Notes: generated from the letters alone by a model not told the origin. Shown: positions 15,034 through 23,896, counted from the first letter of the stretch. The stretch is DNA of 57,993 nucleotides from Lachnospiraceae bacterium (GCA_016280395.1 JAEEGQ010000038.1:1-57993); one strand, 5' to 3'. Numbers and translations: made by a program.

Positions 15034-17073
15034 GTGGAAGAAAGCAAATATTTGATCGGAGAAAAAGACGAGCCAATACAATTTTTTGGTGATGACGCTT
15101 TGTCTTTGCAGTGTCAGATAGGTGGGTTTGCAGATTTTATAAAAAATTGCGATACTCCAATGACGATTTCTATTGAAGGGGATTGGGGTAGCGGTAAAAC
15201 GAGCTTTTATAATGCAGTAAAGAGTCTCGTTCAAGAATCGGATAAACTGGGAAAAAAATATCTGTTTGTGGATTTCAACGCATGGCAATACAGTCAATTT
15301 AAGCGGTCAGATAATTTGGCCATAGACTTGTTTTATTCTATCGTAGACAAGATTGAAAAAACGGCAAAAGGAAGGAACAAGGAAGTTGTTCAGGAAAAAG
15401 CCCATAAAACTCAGGAGACCATTTCCCGTGTTGGTAAGATGGTGCAGGCTGGGCTTTTAGGAGTGACTGATGCAATTGCACAGAAGTTTTTAGGGCTCGA
15501 GTTGTCGAAGTATTATAAGGACGTTAAAGAAGCTGCGGCAACAAGAGATGAAATCGAGGAATTGTTAACTGTGAAACCTAACGGGCCCGATGGAACAGAG
15601 GTTATTGCGTCATTAAATCGTGAACTACAGGATTGCATCAATAGTAGTTTGGGTATCAAAGAAAAGGAGAAAGAAAGCGATAAAAGGATAATAGTTTTTG
15701 TAGATGACCTGGACAGGCTTGTTCCGGACAAGGCCCTGGAAATGCTGGAAGCCTTAAAGATCTTCTTGGATTGCAGGAACTGCGTATTCATTCTGGCAAT
15801 TGATTATAAAGTAGTTGTAAATGGCGTTAAACTGAAATACAAGGACACCATCAGCGTAAACAAGGGAAATGACTTCTTTGAGAAATTAATACAGGTAGTC
15901 TATAAGGTTCCGACGGTTACGGAACATTCGGAAGATTATATTGTGAAGATACTCCAAAAAAATAATATCTATCCGTTGGCTGCAAGTACTTTTGCGTCTC
16001 TGTTGCGAGCAGCGGGGAAAGAGAATCCCAGAACAGTAAAACGACTTTTGAACAACTTCCTGCTTCTAAGAAAAATGGCAGAAAACAAAGAGGAAATACC
16101 TAACTGGGTGCCTGAAGATGAGCCTTATCCAAACCCCTCAACGGAAGCGTATTTGTTTGCATTTATTTGTCTTAGAGATTTTAATGAGTATCTATATAAC
16201 GAATTCATTAATCATGCATATAGTTACGAAGTAATGAAACAGTTTGTCGAGAAAATGGATGAGCTTAAGAACTGGTTGATTCTGGTGCATCCTGAGTTGC
16301 TTAATGGAAGTCAAGGTATGAGTGCTGATGAGACAGAGAAGGCAAACCTTGAAGCAAGACAAAAAGTGTTATTATCGCAATTGAAGTTGAGCGGAGAGGA
16401 TCTTCAGAGTGCCAGAAACCGGGAATTTCTGTTCACATTCTTTCAAGCGCTTATGCATGATAAAGGTTATAAAGTAATCAATTCTATGAGTTTCGCAAAG
16501 GTCAGTCTGTGCGATGACAACTATTATAATAGAATTCGTGAAGCATTGCTTCTAACAGATGTATCAGGAGTTGGTGGAAACAGATTAAGAATTAGTGAGA
16601 ATGTTTCTGCTATCGTATTATATAAGGATAACGAGGACGACACCTATTATAGCGTTGTTGAACCATTTTATGATACATATGCAACTGTGAAAGATGCGTA
16701 TAAGAGGACATTGGAGTTGGTGCTTGACTCAATGGATCCAAAGCTTGTAACGATTGCACCGCAGGAGTTTGATTTTATTGTTAGTCCAAATGATCCTGTG
16801 GTGAATGAAAAGTTCGTTGCCCTGGAACTGACTAAAAAAATCGGCGGTTTGCGACTAACAGATGGGCAAACACTACCTAAAGAAGTTATGTTCTATTCTA
16901 GTCCTATGGATATAACAAACTTGAGTGAGAGGCTTGATGAAGCTGCTCAAAAATGCAACTGCTATGTGGAATGGTATCGAGGGCTTTCGATGAAGTTGGT
17001 TGGCGGTTTTGGAGATAAATCAACTAAATTGGAGTATTTAGAATACAAAGATATGCATCCGGAGGTAGACTGA
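15034..17073 (+). CDS. KAP-family P-loop NTPase
   Basis: The protein has about 679 residues. It shows the KAP signature: Walker A IEGDWGSGKTSF (about 46-57), the conserved VDFNAWQYSQF that follows it, Walker B IIVFVDDLDRLVP (about 218-230), and the downstream ENPRTVKRLLNNFL arginine block. KAP NTPases are often membrane-linked, and some belong to phage defence systems such as Qat. This protein lacks an obvious long membrane pair, and the large C-terminal half (after about 370) is not recognised. The GTG at 15034 lies eight bases after GGAGG; an in-frame ATG at 15016 has no ribosome site. The gene is AT-rich compared with the macrodomain gene before it. Confidence 0.85.
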   Translation: MEESKYLIGEKDEPIQFFGDDALSLQCQIGGFADFIKNCDTPMTISIEGDWGSGKTSFYNAVKSLVQESDKLGKKYLFVDFNAWQYSQFKRSDNLAIDLFYSIVDKIEKTAKGRNKEVVQEKAHKTQETISRVGKMVQAGLLGVTDAIAQKFLGLELSKYYKDVKEAAATRDEIEELLTVKPNGPDGTEVIASLNRELQDCINSSLGIKEKEKESDKRIIVFVDDLDRLVPDKALEMLEALKIFLDCRNCVFILAIDYKVVVNGVKLKYKDTISVNKGNDFFEKLIQVVYKVPTVTEHSEDYIVKILQKNNIYPLAASTFASLLRAAGKENPRTVKRLLNNFLLLRKMAENKEEIPNWVPEDEPYPNPSTEAYLFAFICLRDFNEYLYNEFINHAYSYEVMKQFVEKMDELKNWLILVHPELLNGSQGMSADETEKANLEARQKVLLSQLKLSGEDLQSARNREFLFTFFQALMHDKGYKVINSMSFAKVSLCDDNYYNRIREALLLTDVSGVGGNRLRISENVSAIVLYKDNEDDTYYSVVEPFYDTYATVKDAYKRTLELVLDSMDPKLVTIAPQEFDFIVSPNDPVVNEKFVALELTKKIGGLRLTDGQTLPKEVMFYSSPMDITNLSERLDEAAQKCNCYVEWYRGLSMKLVGGFGDKSTKLEYLEYKDMHPEVD

Positions 17074-17105
17074 CTTTCGTGGTAAAAACGGGAAGGTTCG
17101 GAAAA

Positions 17106-17195
17106 ATGGAAAATAAAAAGAAAATAGACCTGTTCCTGCGCCAGAAAGACACCTTGGACAAATTTCTCGAAAGGGGCGCAATCTCACAGATGTAA
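17106..17195 (+). pseudogene. 29-codon ORF, likely remnant of a small clostridial protein
   Basis: The frame from ATG 17106 reads MENKKKIDLFLRQKDTLDK and ends GAISQM. To my recollection, clostridial small proteins of this pattern (helix, then FLERGAISxxQY) extend about 15-20 residues further. After the stop a shifted frame continues with lysines, so a frameshift is possible. The call rests on motif memory only. Confidence 0.25.
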
Positions 17196-17263
17196 AAAAG
17201 TGTGCAGATTAGCGCTTTCCAACAGACACTGAAACAATCAAAAAAGCTTATTTTGAGGCCTAT

Positions 17264-18358
17264 ATGTTCTTCGATCTCCTCTCCAAACTCCAAACCATGC
17301 TTTCACCCAGGCAGGATCCGGAACCTTCCGCCCCTGCCTATGAATTCTGCCCTCGTTGCGAAGCAAACCTCACTCTTCAGAAAGGTTACAGCAACACTTT
17401 GCCCTACTGGGTGTGCCTCGGGTGCGGGGAAATGTTGATAAATCCTGAGCTTGAGAGCGAGTCCGGTATTCTCTGGCAGTGTGATAACTGCGAAGCGGTT
17501 CTGAATGTGCAAAAGGGCTTTTCCGAGGGTTGCGGGGAGTGGCAGTGCACGGAGTGCGGATACCCGAACAAGATCAGCAGCAGAGAGCTTTACAGGACTG
17601 TGGATGAGTACGAGGCAGATCTGCGAAATCCATTCAAAGGCCTGTCAAACAAGGATCTGCTGGAGGTTTCGGCATATCAGACAGAGGAGCAGATAAACGG
17701 TCGCGAGGATATCGCTGTTGTGCGGGATCCGGACACCGGAAGGCGCTATATTCGAAAGTTCCTGACCACATACGAAAAGAGCATTTATGAGCATATCATG
17801 GCGCACCCGATCCCGAATATGCCGCGGATCGAGGCACTTTACGAAAGTGCGAACTGCCTGATAGTGATAGAAAGCTATATTGCCGGGGAGACCGTTGAGG
17901 AACTGCTTGCAAACGGACCGCTTCCCGAAAAACAGGGGCTCTTTATAGCCCGGGAGGTCTGCAGGATTCTTGAAAACCTGCATGGGCAGCCGGTTTCTAT
18001 CGTTCACAGGGATATAAAGCCTGCAAACATCATCATAACACCGGAGAATGCAGTCTTTTTGCTGGATATGAATGTTGCGAAGTGGTATGACCCGGACGAG
18101 ACCGATGATACACGGTACCTCGGAACGCAGTATTATGCGGCGCCGGAGCAGGTTGGGTACGGACTTTCGGCGTCTTCTGTAAAGGCGGATATCTACGCTT
18201 GCGGGATGCTTTTGAATGTGATGCTGACAGGGGCATTTCCGAAAGAAAAGAAAGCTGAAGGGCAGGCATGGAGCATTATTGAGCGGTGTATCAGGCTGAA
18301 TGCGGACGAAAGATTTACGGCAGAGGAACTTCGAAAAGAGCTTGAACAATTGCAATAA
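17264..18358 (+). CDS. Ser/Thr protein kinase with N-terminal zinc ribbons
   Basis: The 364-residue protein has no membrane segment. Residues 29-98 hold two zinc-ribbon units with CxxC pairs at 29/32, 51/54, 73/76 and 95/98. The kinase domain follows from about 130. The catalytic loop HRDIKPAN has HRD at 248-250; the activation segment ends in GTQYYAAPEQVG. The metal-binding triplet normally reading DFG is D268-M269-N270, so the essential Asp is kept but Phe and Gly are not. The glycine-rich loop is poorly conserved. A gene for a small all-helical partner follows 23 bases downstream. It is probably a soluble regulatory kinase; its substrate is unknown. Confidence 0.87.
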   Translation: MFFDLLSKLQTMLSPRQDPEPSAPAYEFCPRCEANLTLQKGYSNTLPYWVCLGCGEMLINPELESESGILWQCDNCEAVLNVQKGFSEGCGEWQCTECGYPNKISSRELYRTVDEYEADLRNPFKGLSNKDLLEVSAYQTEEQINGREDIAVVRDPDTGRRYIRKFLTTYEKSIYEHIMAHPIPNMPRIEALYESANCLIVIESYIAGETVEELLANGPLPEKQGLFIAREVCRILENLHGQPVSIVHRDIKPANIIITPENAVFLLDMNVAKWYDPDETDDTRYLGTQYYAAPEQVGYGLSASSVKADIYACGMLLNVMLTGAFPKEKKAEGQAWSIIERCIRLNADERFTAEELRKELEQLQ

Positions 18359-18381
18359 ACATACATATAGCAGAGGTTAAA

Positions 18382-18867
18382 ATGAGCGAGAACCCAAAGA
18401 AAATTGAGAAACCAACTCAGGAACTTAGCAGCATCCTTGAACAGATGGGCACCGAACAGCTCGGAGAATACCTTAAAGCCAACAAAGAGGAGCTTAATAA
18501 AGGTGATTACAAGCGCGCCTTTTACAACTATTTCACGGAGGTTCTTGAGACAAAAAATCTCAAGCTGAAGGATGTTTACCGCGACTCAAACATAAGTGAG
18601 GGTTTGGCCGGTAAGATCATCCGCATGGAAAAACATACGAAAAAGCGTGATTATATTATCCGTCTATGTGTCGCAGGGCATTTTGATCTGCGGGAAACCA
18701 ACAAAGCACTGAAACTATACGGCATGAACGAGCTGTACCCGAAGAATTCGCGGGATGCCTGCTTTATCATCGCGATAAACAACAGGATCTTTGATCCCTA
18801 TGAGATTGACGAAATGCTTGAAGAAAACGGCCTCGGGAAACTTGAGGAACCTAATCGTGAAGAATAA
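18382..18867 (+). CDS. Kinase-associated helical protein with HTH-like segment
   Basis: The 161-residue protein has a charged N-terminus, an XRE-like helical core (NLKLKDVYRDSNISEGLAGK) and a second half with HFDLRETNKALKLYGMNELY, ending in an acidic tail. I associate this pattern with small genes that accompany soluble Ser/Thr kinase genes in Clostridia, and here it lies 23 bases after one. It may be a kinase substrate or an adaptor with an HTH fold. No enzyme motif is present. Confidence 0.6.
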   Translation: MSENPKKIEKPTQELSSILEQMGTEQLGEYLKANKEELNKGDYKRAFYNYFTEVLETKNLKLKDVYRDSNISEGLAGKIIRMEKHTKKRDYIIRLCVAGHFDLRETNKALKLYGMNELYPKNSRDACFIIAINNRIFDPYEIDEMLEENGLGKLEEPNREE

Positions 18868-18913
18868 AAGATTACTTTTCGTAAACTCCCGCCTTTTAGT
18901 CTAAAACACTCAA

Positions 18914-18976
18914 ATGTTCCACAACAACTTGCAATGTTCCATGCATTGTGGTACAATACATATCGAGGTGGAACAT
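18914..18976 (+). promoter_or_regulatory. Promoter and operator repeats of the AbiE-like operon
   Basis: TTGCAA (18929-18934), 17 bases and TACAAT (18952-18957) form a promoter. The 8-mer ATGTTCCA occurs at 18914-18921 and 18934-18941, exactly 20 bp apart and flanking or overlapping the -35 box. Its inverse TGGAACAT occurs at 18969-18976, ending at the start codon and overlapping the ribosome site. This is a strong sign of autoregulation by the wHTH protein encoded next. Confidence 0.8.
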
Positions 18977-19951
18977 ATGAACGAGATGATCAATAAAATA
19001 TTCGGAAATGCAGTCAAAGAAGAACCTTACGCGTTAACGGGAAAAGTACCCAACTATATCCGGTATGGGTATTATGTCAGTAGTCTTCGGCTGAACGACA
19101 TGAGGTGCATTCTGGTTAAGCCAAAGACCAAAGAATGGAACCTTGCCACTCTTAAGACTCAGCTTAGGAACATTGAAGAGATTGCTAAAGAACCCGCCGT
19201 ACTCGATTTAGACAGGCTGACAGCGGCACAACGAACAAATCTGATAGAGTCGGGTATTGCTTTTGTTTCAGGCACTGGGCAGGTGTTTATCCCATTCTGG
19301 GGCAGCTATTTTGAAGAAAAAATCTTAAATCCTGCCAAGCCTGTAGAGGTCCTTTCTGCAAACGCGCAGCTTGTTTTTTTGGCGCTTTATTATAATTCCG
19401 CGATGGAACCGCTTAACCAGACAAAAATCGCTGCATTACTAACTATACCCAAAGCGACTTGCTCCAGAGCAATTCAGCAATTGAATGCGCTGAATCTGAT
19501 CTCGGTAACCGGAGTGGGAGCGGCAAACCGGGTCTGCATAAACGAGAGGGAAACTGTAATTAACAGAGCACTTCCGCATATGACATCACCGGTGGCAAAG
19601 AGACTGTTTGTCAGCAGTAAACCGGAGCAGCTTCATTTGAAATATACCGGAATAAAGGCATTGGCGCTCGACACCATGCTGGCTTTTTCGGATTCCGATC
19701 CCGGGTATGCTGTAAGTAAAGATATTTCTTTGAGCATATCTCGTGAAATTCTTATAGATGAACAGTCATACAGGGATTTTGGAGGCGAGATCATTGAGGT
19801 GTGGAAGTATGATCCCAACCTGCTTTCGAAGGGAAAACGGGTTGATGATATTTCATTGTATCTTGAATTAAAGGATGATCCGGACGAACGGGTTCAAAAC
19901 GAGCTAGATGCAATCAGAGAACGGTATGGGATAAAAGGAGAAGAGATTTAA
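18977..19951 (+). CDS. Winged-helix regulator/antitoxin-like protein (AbiEi-like role)
   Basis: The protein has about 324 residues. The N-terminal 120 residues are unassigned. The centre holds a MarR-like winged helix: QLVFLALYYNSAMEPLNQTKIAALL, then TIPKATCSRAIQQLNALNLIS and GVGAANRVCI. The C-terminal part (YTGIKALALDTMLAFSDSDPGYAVS) resembles the second domain of antitoxins paired with nucleotidyltransferases. ATG 18977 follows GAGGTGG; the frame is open further upstream, but that would run through the promoter. Its stop overlaps the nucleotidyltransferase start by one base. The layout is that of a type IV-like AbiEi/AbiEii module; the pairing is visible, the toxin-antitoxin function is inferred. 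Confidence 0.7.
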   Translation: MNEMINKIFGNAVKEEPYALTGKVPNYIRYGYYVSSLRLNDMRCILVKPKTKEWNLATLKTQLRNIEEIAKEPAVLDLDRLTAAQRTNLIESGIAFVSGTGQVFIPFWGSYFEEKILNPAKPVEVLSANAQLVFLALYYNSAMEPLNQTKIAALLTIPKATCSRAIQQLNALNLISVTGVGAANRVCINERETVINRALPHMTSPVAKRLFVSSKPEQLHLKYTGIKALALDTMLAFSDSDPGYAVSKDISLSISREILIDEQSYRDFGGEIIEVWKYDPNLLSKGKRVDDISLYLELKDDPDERVQNELDAIRERYGIKGEEI

Positions 19952-20706
19952 TGGCTTTGGGGATCGATGTATTTAGGGATTATTTTAGTGAATATCAGAA
20001 TCAGTATATTCTTATTGGGGGAGCGGCCTGTGATCTTGTGTTAGGTGAAGCAGGGGCTTCCTTTCGGCCCACGAAGGACATTGACATGGTTTTGATCGTA
20101 GAGGGCCTCACGACAGAATTTGCAAAGGCATTCTGGCAGTTTATTGATGATGGGGGCTATGTGCCTCGGCAAAGGAAAGACGGCAAACACGAGTTTTACA
20201 GGTTTGTAGATCCGAAGGTTGAAGGATATCCTGTGATGATAGAATTGTTTGCAAGACCCGGCGGTAATGTGGACTTCACATACAGAGGAGACTTGATACC
20301 GCTTCATATAGATGATGAAATATCGAGTCTTTCGGCAATTCTGCTGAACGAATCTTACTACAGGTTTATGCTTGCGGGACGGATAATCTCGGGCGGTGTG
20401 CCTGTGGTAGACGCGGAACACCTGGTCCCTCTTAAGATGAAAGCGTGGCTTGATCTGGCCGATAAAAAAGCTCACGGCATTCACGTAAATGACAGAGATC
20501 TTCGAAAACACAGGCAGGATGTATTCCGGTTGTTTGAAATAATAGATAGCGAAGCCGAGATTACAGCGCCGATTGAGGTGTACGAAGATATAAGAGCGTT
20601 TATTGACGCTGTAAAGGTTCTACCGTTTGAAACGAAGCAGATCGGTATTGATGTTACAAAAGAAGAAATACTGGATACGTACAGCAAAATATATATAAGC
20701 GAATAA
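19951..20706 (+). CDS. Nucleotidyltransferase-fold protein (AbiEii-like)
   Basis: The 251-residue protein begins with a minimal nucleotidyltransferase core: ILIGGAACDLVLGEAG, then RPTKDIDMVLIVEG, where the Asp pair in KDIDM would bind metal. The middle has RFVDPKVEGYPVMIELFARPGG, and ADKKAHGIHVNDRDLRKHRQD is a helical Lys/Arg block seen in AbiEii/AbiGii-type proteins. A GGAG ribosome site lies at 19937-19940. It may transfer a nucleotide to RNA or protein when freed from its partner. It lies between the wHTH gene and a 72-residue gene in the same operon. Confidence 0.75.
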   Translation: MALGIDVFRDYFSEYQNQYILIGGAACDLVLGEAGASFRPTKDIDMVLIVEGLTTEFAKAFWQFIDDGGYVPRQRKDGKHEFYRFVDPKVEGYPVMIELFARPGGNVDFTYRGDLIPLHIDDEISSLSAILLNESYYRFMLAGRIISGGVPVVDAEHLVPLKMKAWLDLADKKAHGIHVNDRDLRKHRQDVFRLFEIIDSEAEITAPIEVYEDIRAFIDAVKVLPFETKQIGIDVTKEEILDTYSKIYISE

Positions 20707-20707
20707 A

Positions 20708-20926
20708 ATGAAAAAGGACATCAATAAGATTGACCGCTGCAACAACCTGACAACAATGTCCTGGGGCTTAAGCCGCGACAGGATCTATAGGATGATAAGG
20801 GAAACGGAGGAGTATTTCCCAAGACTCTTAAAGGTGGTCAAAGCTGAAACAGATTTTAACAACGCCGCATGGCTGCTTCAGTACCACATGGAGAGCATGC
20901 TGGATATATACAAGAGACTGATGTAA
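20708..20926 (+). CDS. Small unknown protein, third gene of the AbiE-like operon
   Basis: The 72-residue, charged, mostly helical protein (MKKDINKIDRCNNLTTMSWG, then MIRETEEYFPRLLKVVKAETDFNNAAWLL) begins one base after the nucleotidyltransferase stop. It has no signal peptide or known motif that I recognise. Tight spacing and the following terminator make it part of the operon. The ribosome site is weak, so coupling is likely. Confidence 0.6.
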   Translation: MKKDINKIDRCNNLTTMSWGLSRDRIYRMIRETEEYFPRLLKVVKAETDFNNAAWLLQYHMESMLDIYKRLM

Positions 20927-20932
20927 AAACAG

Positions 20933-20968
20933 CGGAACAGACTGCGTGACTGCAGCCTGTTCCGTTTT
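20933..20968. terminator. Bidirectional terminator
   Basis: CGGAACAG (20933-20940) pairs with CTGTTCCG (20957-20964), with an inner CTGC/GCAG stem and T-tracts on both sides. It lies between the AbiE-like operon and the convergent GGDEF gene. Confidence 0.85.
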
Positions 20969-20978
20969 GCTGTATCTC

Positions 20979-21707
20979 TTAAATATCATACTTCTTTAGC
21001 AGCATGTCGAGGGCTTCGCGCAGAAGGATGGCTTCGCCGATGCCTTCACGCTTTGCAAGCTTTGCCAGGCGCTGGAGCTGGTCTCCTGTGTAGTGGCTGG
21101 TCTTCGGGATCATCTTTTCTTCGCGGGCCATGGCTACGCGGTTGCGTCCCGCAAGCTTAGCGCGGTACAGCGCTCCGTCTGCTTTCCGCACCAGCTCGGC
21201 ACAGCGCGAAGCATCAACAAAGGCTGTAGCCATGCCGATGGTCATGGACTGCTGCATGCCGTCGGGGGCCTTGACGTTGAAATTGTTCTTAAGGTCGTTC
21301 AGGAACAGGAAAATATCCTCACGCTCGGTCTCGCCCTTGAAGATAAGGCCGAATTCGTCGCCACCGATGCGGTATACGGCGACATCCGCCGGGACGTTTT
21401 CACGGATGTAGCGTCCGGTTTCGATAAGCATTCTGTCGCCTGCATCCCTGCCGAAATCGGTGTTGATGTGAAGAAAGTTGTCGAGGTCTATAAGGGCGAT
21501 AACGACAGTTTCGCCTTCTGCCTCGCAGTCTCCCGCGAGGATCTCTGTAAGATCCTTCTCAAAAGCTTCTCCTACAGGAAACTTCAATGCCTCGTTGACG
21601 GCATTTTTTTTCTTTTGTGTGTCTGCTTTTCCGACGTTGATGTGATCTTCAACCGTTACGGGGGCCGGCGCCGCAGGCCCTGTGGTCTTTTTTGTTTTGC
21701 TTGCCAT
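20979..21707 (-). CDS. GGDEF-domain protein with C-terminal ribbon-helix-helix-like tail
   Basis: The soluble 242-residue protein has a low-complexity Lys/Thr/Pro N-terminus (1-20) and then a GGDEF domain at about 60-195. The active-site motif is RIGGDEFG; the RxxD inhibitory site is absent. It is probably a diguanylate cyclase making c-di-GMP. The last 40 residues (SHYTGDQLQRLAKLAKREGI, then LLREALDMLLKKY) match the pattern of CopG/Arc-type ribbon-helix-helix DNA-binding domains, a very unusual partner for GGDEF. An AGGAGGT ribosome site precedes the ATG. An inverted repeat, ATATTAT/ATAATAT, lies upstream at 21792-21812. Confidence 0.85.
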   Translation of the reverse strand: MASKTKKTTGPAAPAPVTVEDHINVGKADTQKKKNAVNEALKFPVGEAFEKDLTEILAGDCEAEGETVVIALIDLDNFLHINTDFGRDAGDRMLIETGRYIRENVPADVAVYRIGGDEFGLIFKGETEREDIFLFLNDLKNNFNVKAPDGMQQSMTIGMATAFVDASRCAELVRKADGALYRAKLAGRNRVAMAREEKMIPKTSHYTGDQLQRLAKLAKREGIGEAILLREALDMLLKKYDI

Positions 21708-21978
21708 GATTACCTCCTAAATGAGCAATAATGCGAAGTTGTGTGCGAAAACCGCGAAGGCGGGTTTCGTTTTTTTTGATATGTTCCGGGAATATTATCG
21801 CCGAAATAATATCGGGTGATATGTATTGTATATCATGCTTTAGAAAATATGTCAAGAATAATATTTTAAAAATCATATCAAAAAAACGGATTGAATGCAC
21901 CGGCTCTGTTGTGATATATTAATAACGCAAAGATTCAGAAAAGAGTGCTGTCAAAGCACATGAAAGGAACTATATAAA
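21708..21978. promoter_or_regulatory. Divergent promoter region of the GGDEF and M13 peptidase genes
   Basis: This AT-rich stretch has no gene. For the plus strand, TTGAAT (21891-21896), 18 bases and TATATT (21915-21920) form a plausible promoter for the peptidase. Towards the GGDEF gene lies the inverted repeat ATATTAT (21792-21798)/ATAATAT (21806-21812), a possible operator. Confidence 0.5.
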
Positions 21979-23886
21979 ATGAGTGATACAAATGTCAGGA
22001 TCCAGGACGATCTTTATGAAGCCGTGAACGGGGAGTGGCTCAAAACTGCCGTTATCCCCGACGACAGGCCTTCCATCGGCGGCTTTGCCACGCTTTCGGA
22101 TGAAGTCGAAAAGCTGATGATGGAGGATTTCAAAGCCTTTGCAAACGGGGAAAAGACAAGCGACATCCCCGAGATGAAGTACGCCATATCCCTCTACAAA
22201 AAAGTGCTCGATGAGGACAGGAGGAGCAGGGATGGCATAGCGCCGGCGCTTCCGATCCTTGAGAGGATCAATGCCCTTGAAAGCGTTGAGGATCTGAACA
22301 ACGCAGCAAAGGAGTTCCTTCTTGACGATATCTCGCTTCCCGTTGTGCTCGGTGTTGCAACGGACATGCAGGATGTTACAAAACACTCGTTTATCGTAAC
22401 GAGTCCGCAGATAATCCTTCCGGACACTACCTACTATGCGGAGGATAATGTGCAGGGAAAGGCGCTTCTTGCCGACTTTTCCGACATGGTAAAAAAAGTG
22501 CTGAAATTTACACCCCTGACCGAAGACGAGCAGAAGGCTTACCTTGCTGACACCCTTGCCTATGATGCCCTTATCGCAAAGAAGGTAAAGAGCAGGCTCG
22601 AATGGTCCGAATACTACAAGAACCATAACCCGATGGATATAGATGAGGTTGCGGGATATCTTGCGCCTTTCGATATAAAGAGGCTATTAAAGGAGCTTTA
22701 CGGAGACAGGGCTCCAAAGACAGTGATCGTTTATGACCCGAGAGCGATAAAGGAGATGAACGGATATTTCAACGCCGGTAATTTCACTCTTTACAAGCAC
22801 TGGCTGTATGTGAAGAAGCTCCTGCTCTCCTGCGCGTGCCTTTCGGTAGAACTCAAGACCCTTGCCAATGCCTACAGGCGCGCCCTGACAGGCGTTGCGG
22901 CGGATCCGTCGCTTGAAAAAGAGGCCTACAGGTACGCTTCCAACACGTACTCGGAGCCTGTCGGCGTGTACTACGGCAGGACGTACTTTGGCGAGGAAGC
23001 GAAAAAAGATGTTGTGGACATGTGCCACAGGATCATAGACACCTACAAGCTCAGGATGCGACGGAATACATTTCTTGCGGATCAGACAAAGGAACAGGCG
23101 ATAAAGAAGCTTTCCACAATAGTCGTGAAGATGGGCTATCCCGATACTATCCGGGAGATCTGGTCTAAGCTTGTATTTGACGAGGAGGATTCGCTTCTTG
23201 CCGCTGTCGAAAAGATAGAAAGGGTCCGCAACGAGGATCAGCTTGATAAGCTATATAAACCGGTTGACAGGACTAAGTGGGTAATGCCCGGCCATATGGT
23301 GAACGCCTGCTACAACCCTTTCAGCAACGATATCACTTTCCCGGCGGCGATCCTTCAGAAGCCGTTCTACTCGCTTAAGCAGAGCGCAAGCGAGAACCTT
23401 GGCGGTATCGGCGCTGTCATCGGCCACGAGATATCGCATGCCTTTGATAACAACGGCGCGAACTTTGATGAGAACGGAAACTTAAAGAACTGGTGGCTTG
23501 AAGAGGATTTTGCAGCATTCAAGGCACTTACGCAGGATATGGTAAAGCAGTTTGACGGCATCGCTTTCCATGGCGGCAAAGTGAGCGGTGAGCTTACGGT
23601 GAGCGAGAACATTGCCGACAACGGCGGAATGGGCGTGACTCTTGAGATCATGCACACGCTCGACAATGCTGATTTCAAGGCGTATTTCATGAACTGGGCA
23701 AGAGTGTGGTGCATAAAGGCCAAGGAGGAGTATTTCATGCTCCGTCTTGCAAGCGACGTGCATTCGCCGGGACCCGTGCGGGCCAATATGCCGCCGAGGA
23801 ACTTTGCCGAGTGGTACGAAGCATTTGGAGTTACGGACAAAGACGGGATGTATCTTGCGCCCGAAAACAGGATAAGTATCTGGTAA
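21979..23886 (+). CDS. M13-family zinc metallopeptidase (PepO/neprilysin type)
   Basis: The 635-residue protein has the usual M13 length. The zinc site is VIGHEISHAFD with HExxH at 483-487; the third ligand is the Glu in VSENIADNGG, followed by the Asp that supports it. The C-terminal motif HSPGPVRANMPPRNFAEW is also typical. There is no signal peptide, so it is cytoplasmic, like lactococcal PepO, an oligopeptidase. The start has AAGGAA at good spacing. The Nudix gene begins ten bases after the stop, which suggests one transcript. Confidence 0.95.
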   Translation: MSDTNVRIQDDLYEAVNGEWLKTAVIPDDRPSIGGFATLSDEVEKLMMEDFKAFANGEKTSDIPEMKYAISLYKKVLDEDRRSRDGIAPALPILERINALESVEDLNNAAKEFLLDDISLPVVLGVATDMQDVTKHSFIVTSPQIILPDTTYYAEDNVQGKALLADFSDMVKKVLKFTPLTEDEQKAYLADTLAYDALIAKKVKSRLEWSEYYKNHNPMDIDEVAGYLAPFDIKRLLKELYGDRAPKTVIVYDPRAIKEMNGYFNAGNFTLYKHWLYVKKLLLSCACLSVELKTLANAYRRALTGVAADPSLEKEAYRYASNTYSEPVGVYYGRTYFGEEAKKDVVDMCHRIIDTYKLRMRRNTFLADQTKEQAIKKLSTIVVKMGYPDTIREIWSKLVFDEEDSLLAAVEKIERVRNEDQLDKLYKPVDRTKWVMPGHMVNACYNPFSNDITFPAAILQKPFYSLKQSASENLGGIGAVIGHEISHAFDNNGANFDENGNLKNWWLEEDFAAFKALTQDMVKQFDGIAFHGGKVSGELTVSENIADNGGMGVTLEIMHTLDNADFKAYFMNWARVWCIKAKEEYFMLRLASDVHSPGPVRANMPPRNFAEWYEAFGVTDKDGMYLAPENRISIW

Positions 23887-23896
23887 GAGGTATAAT

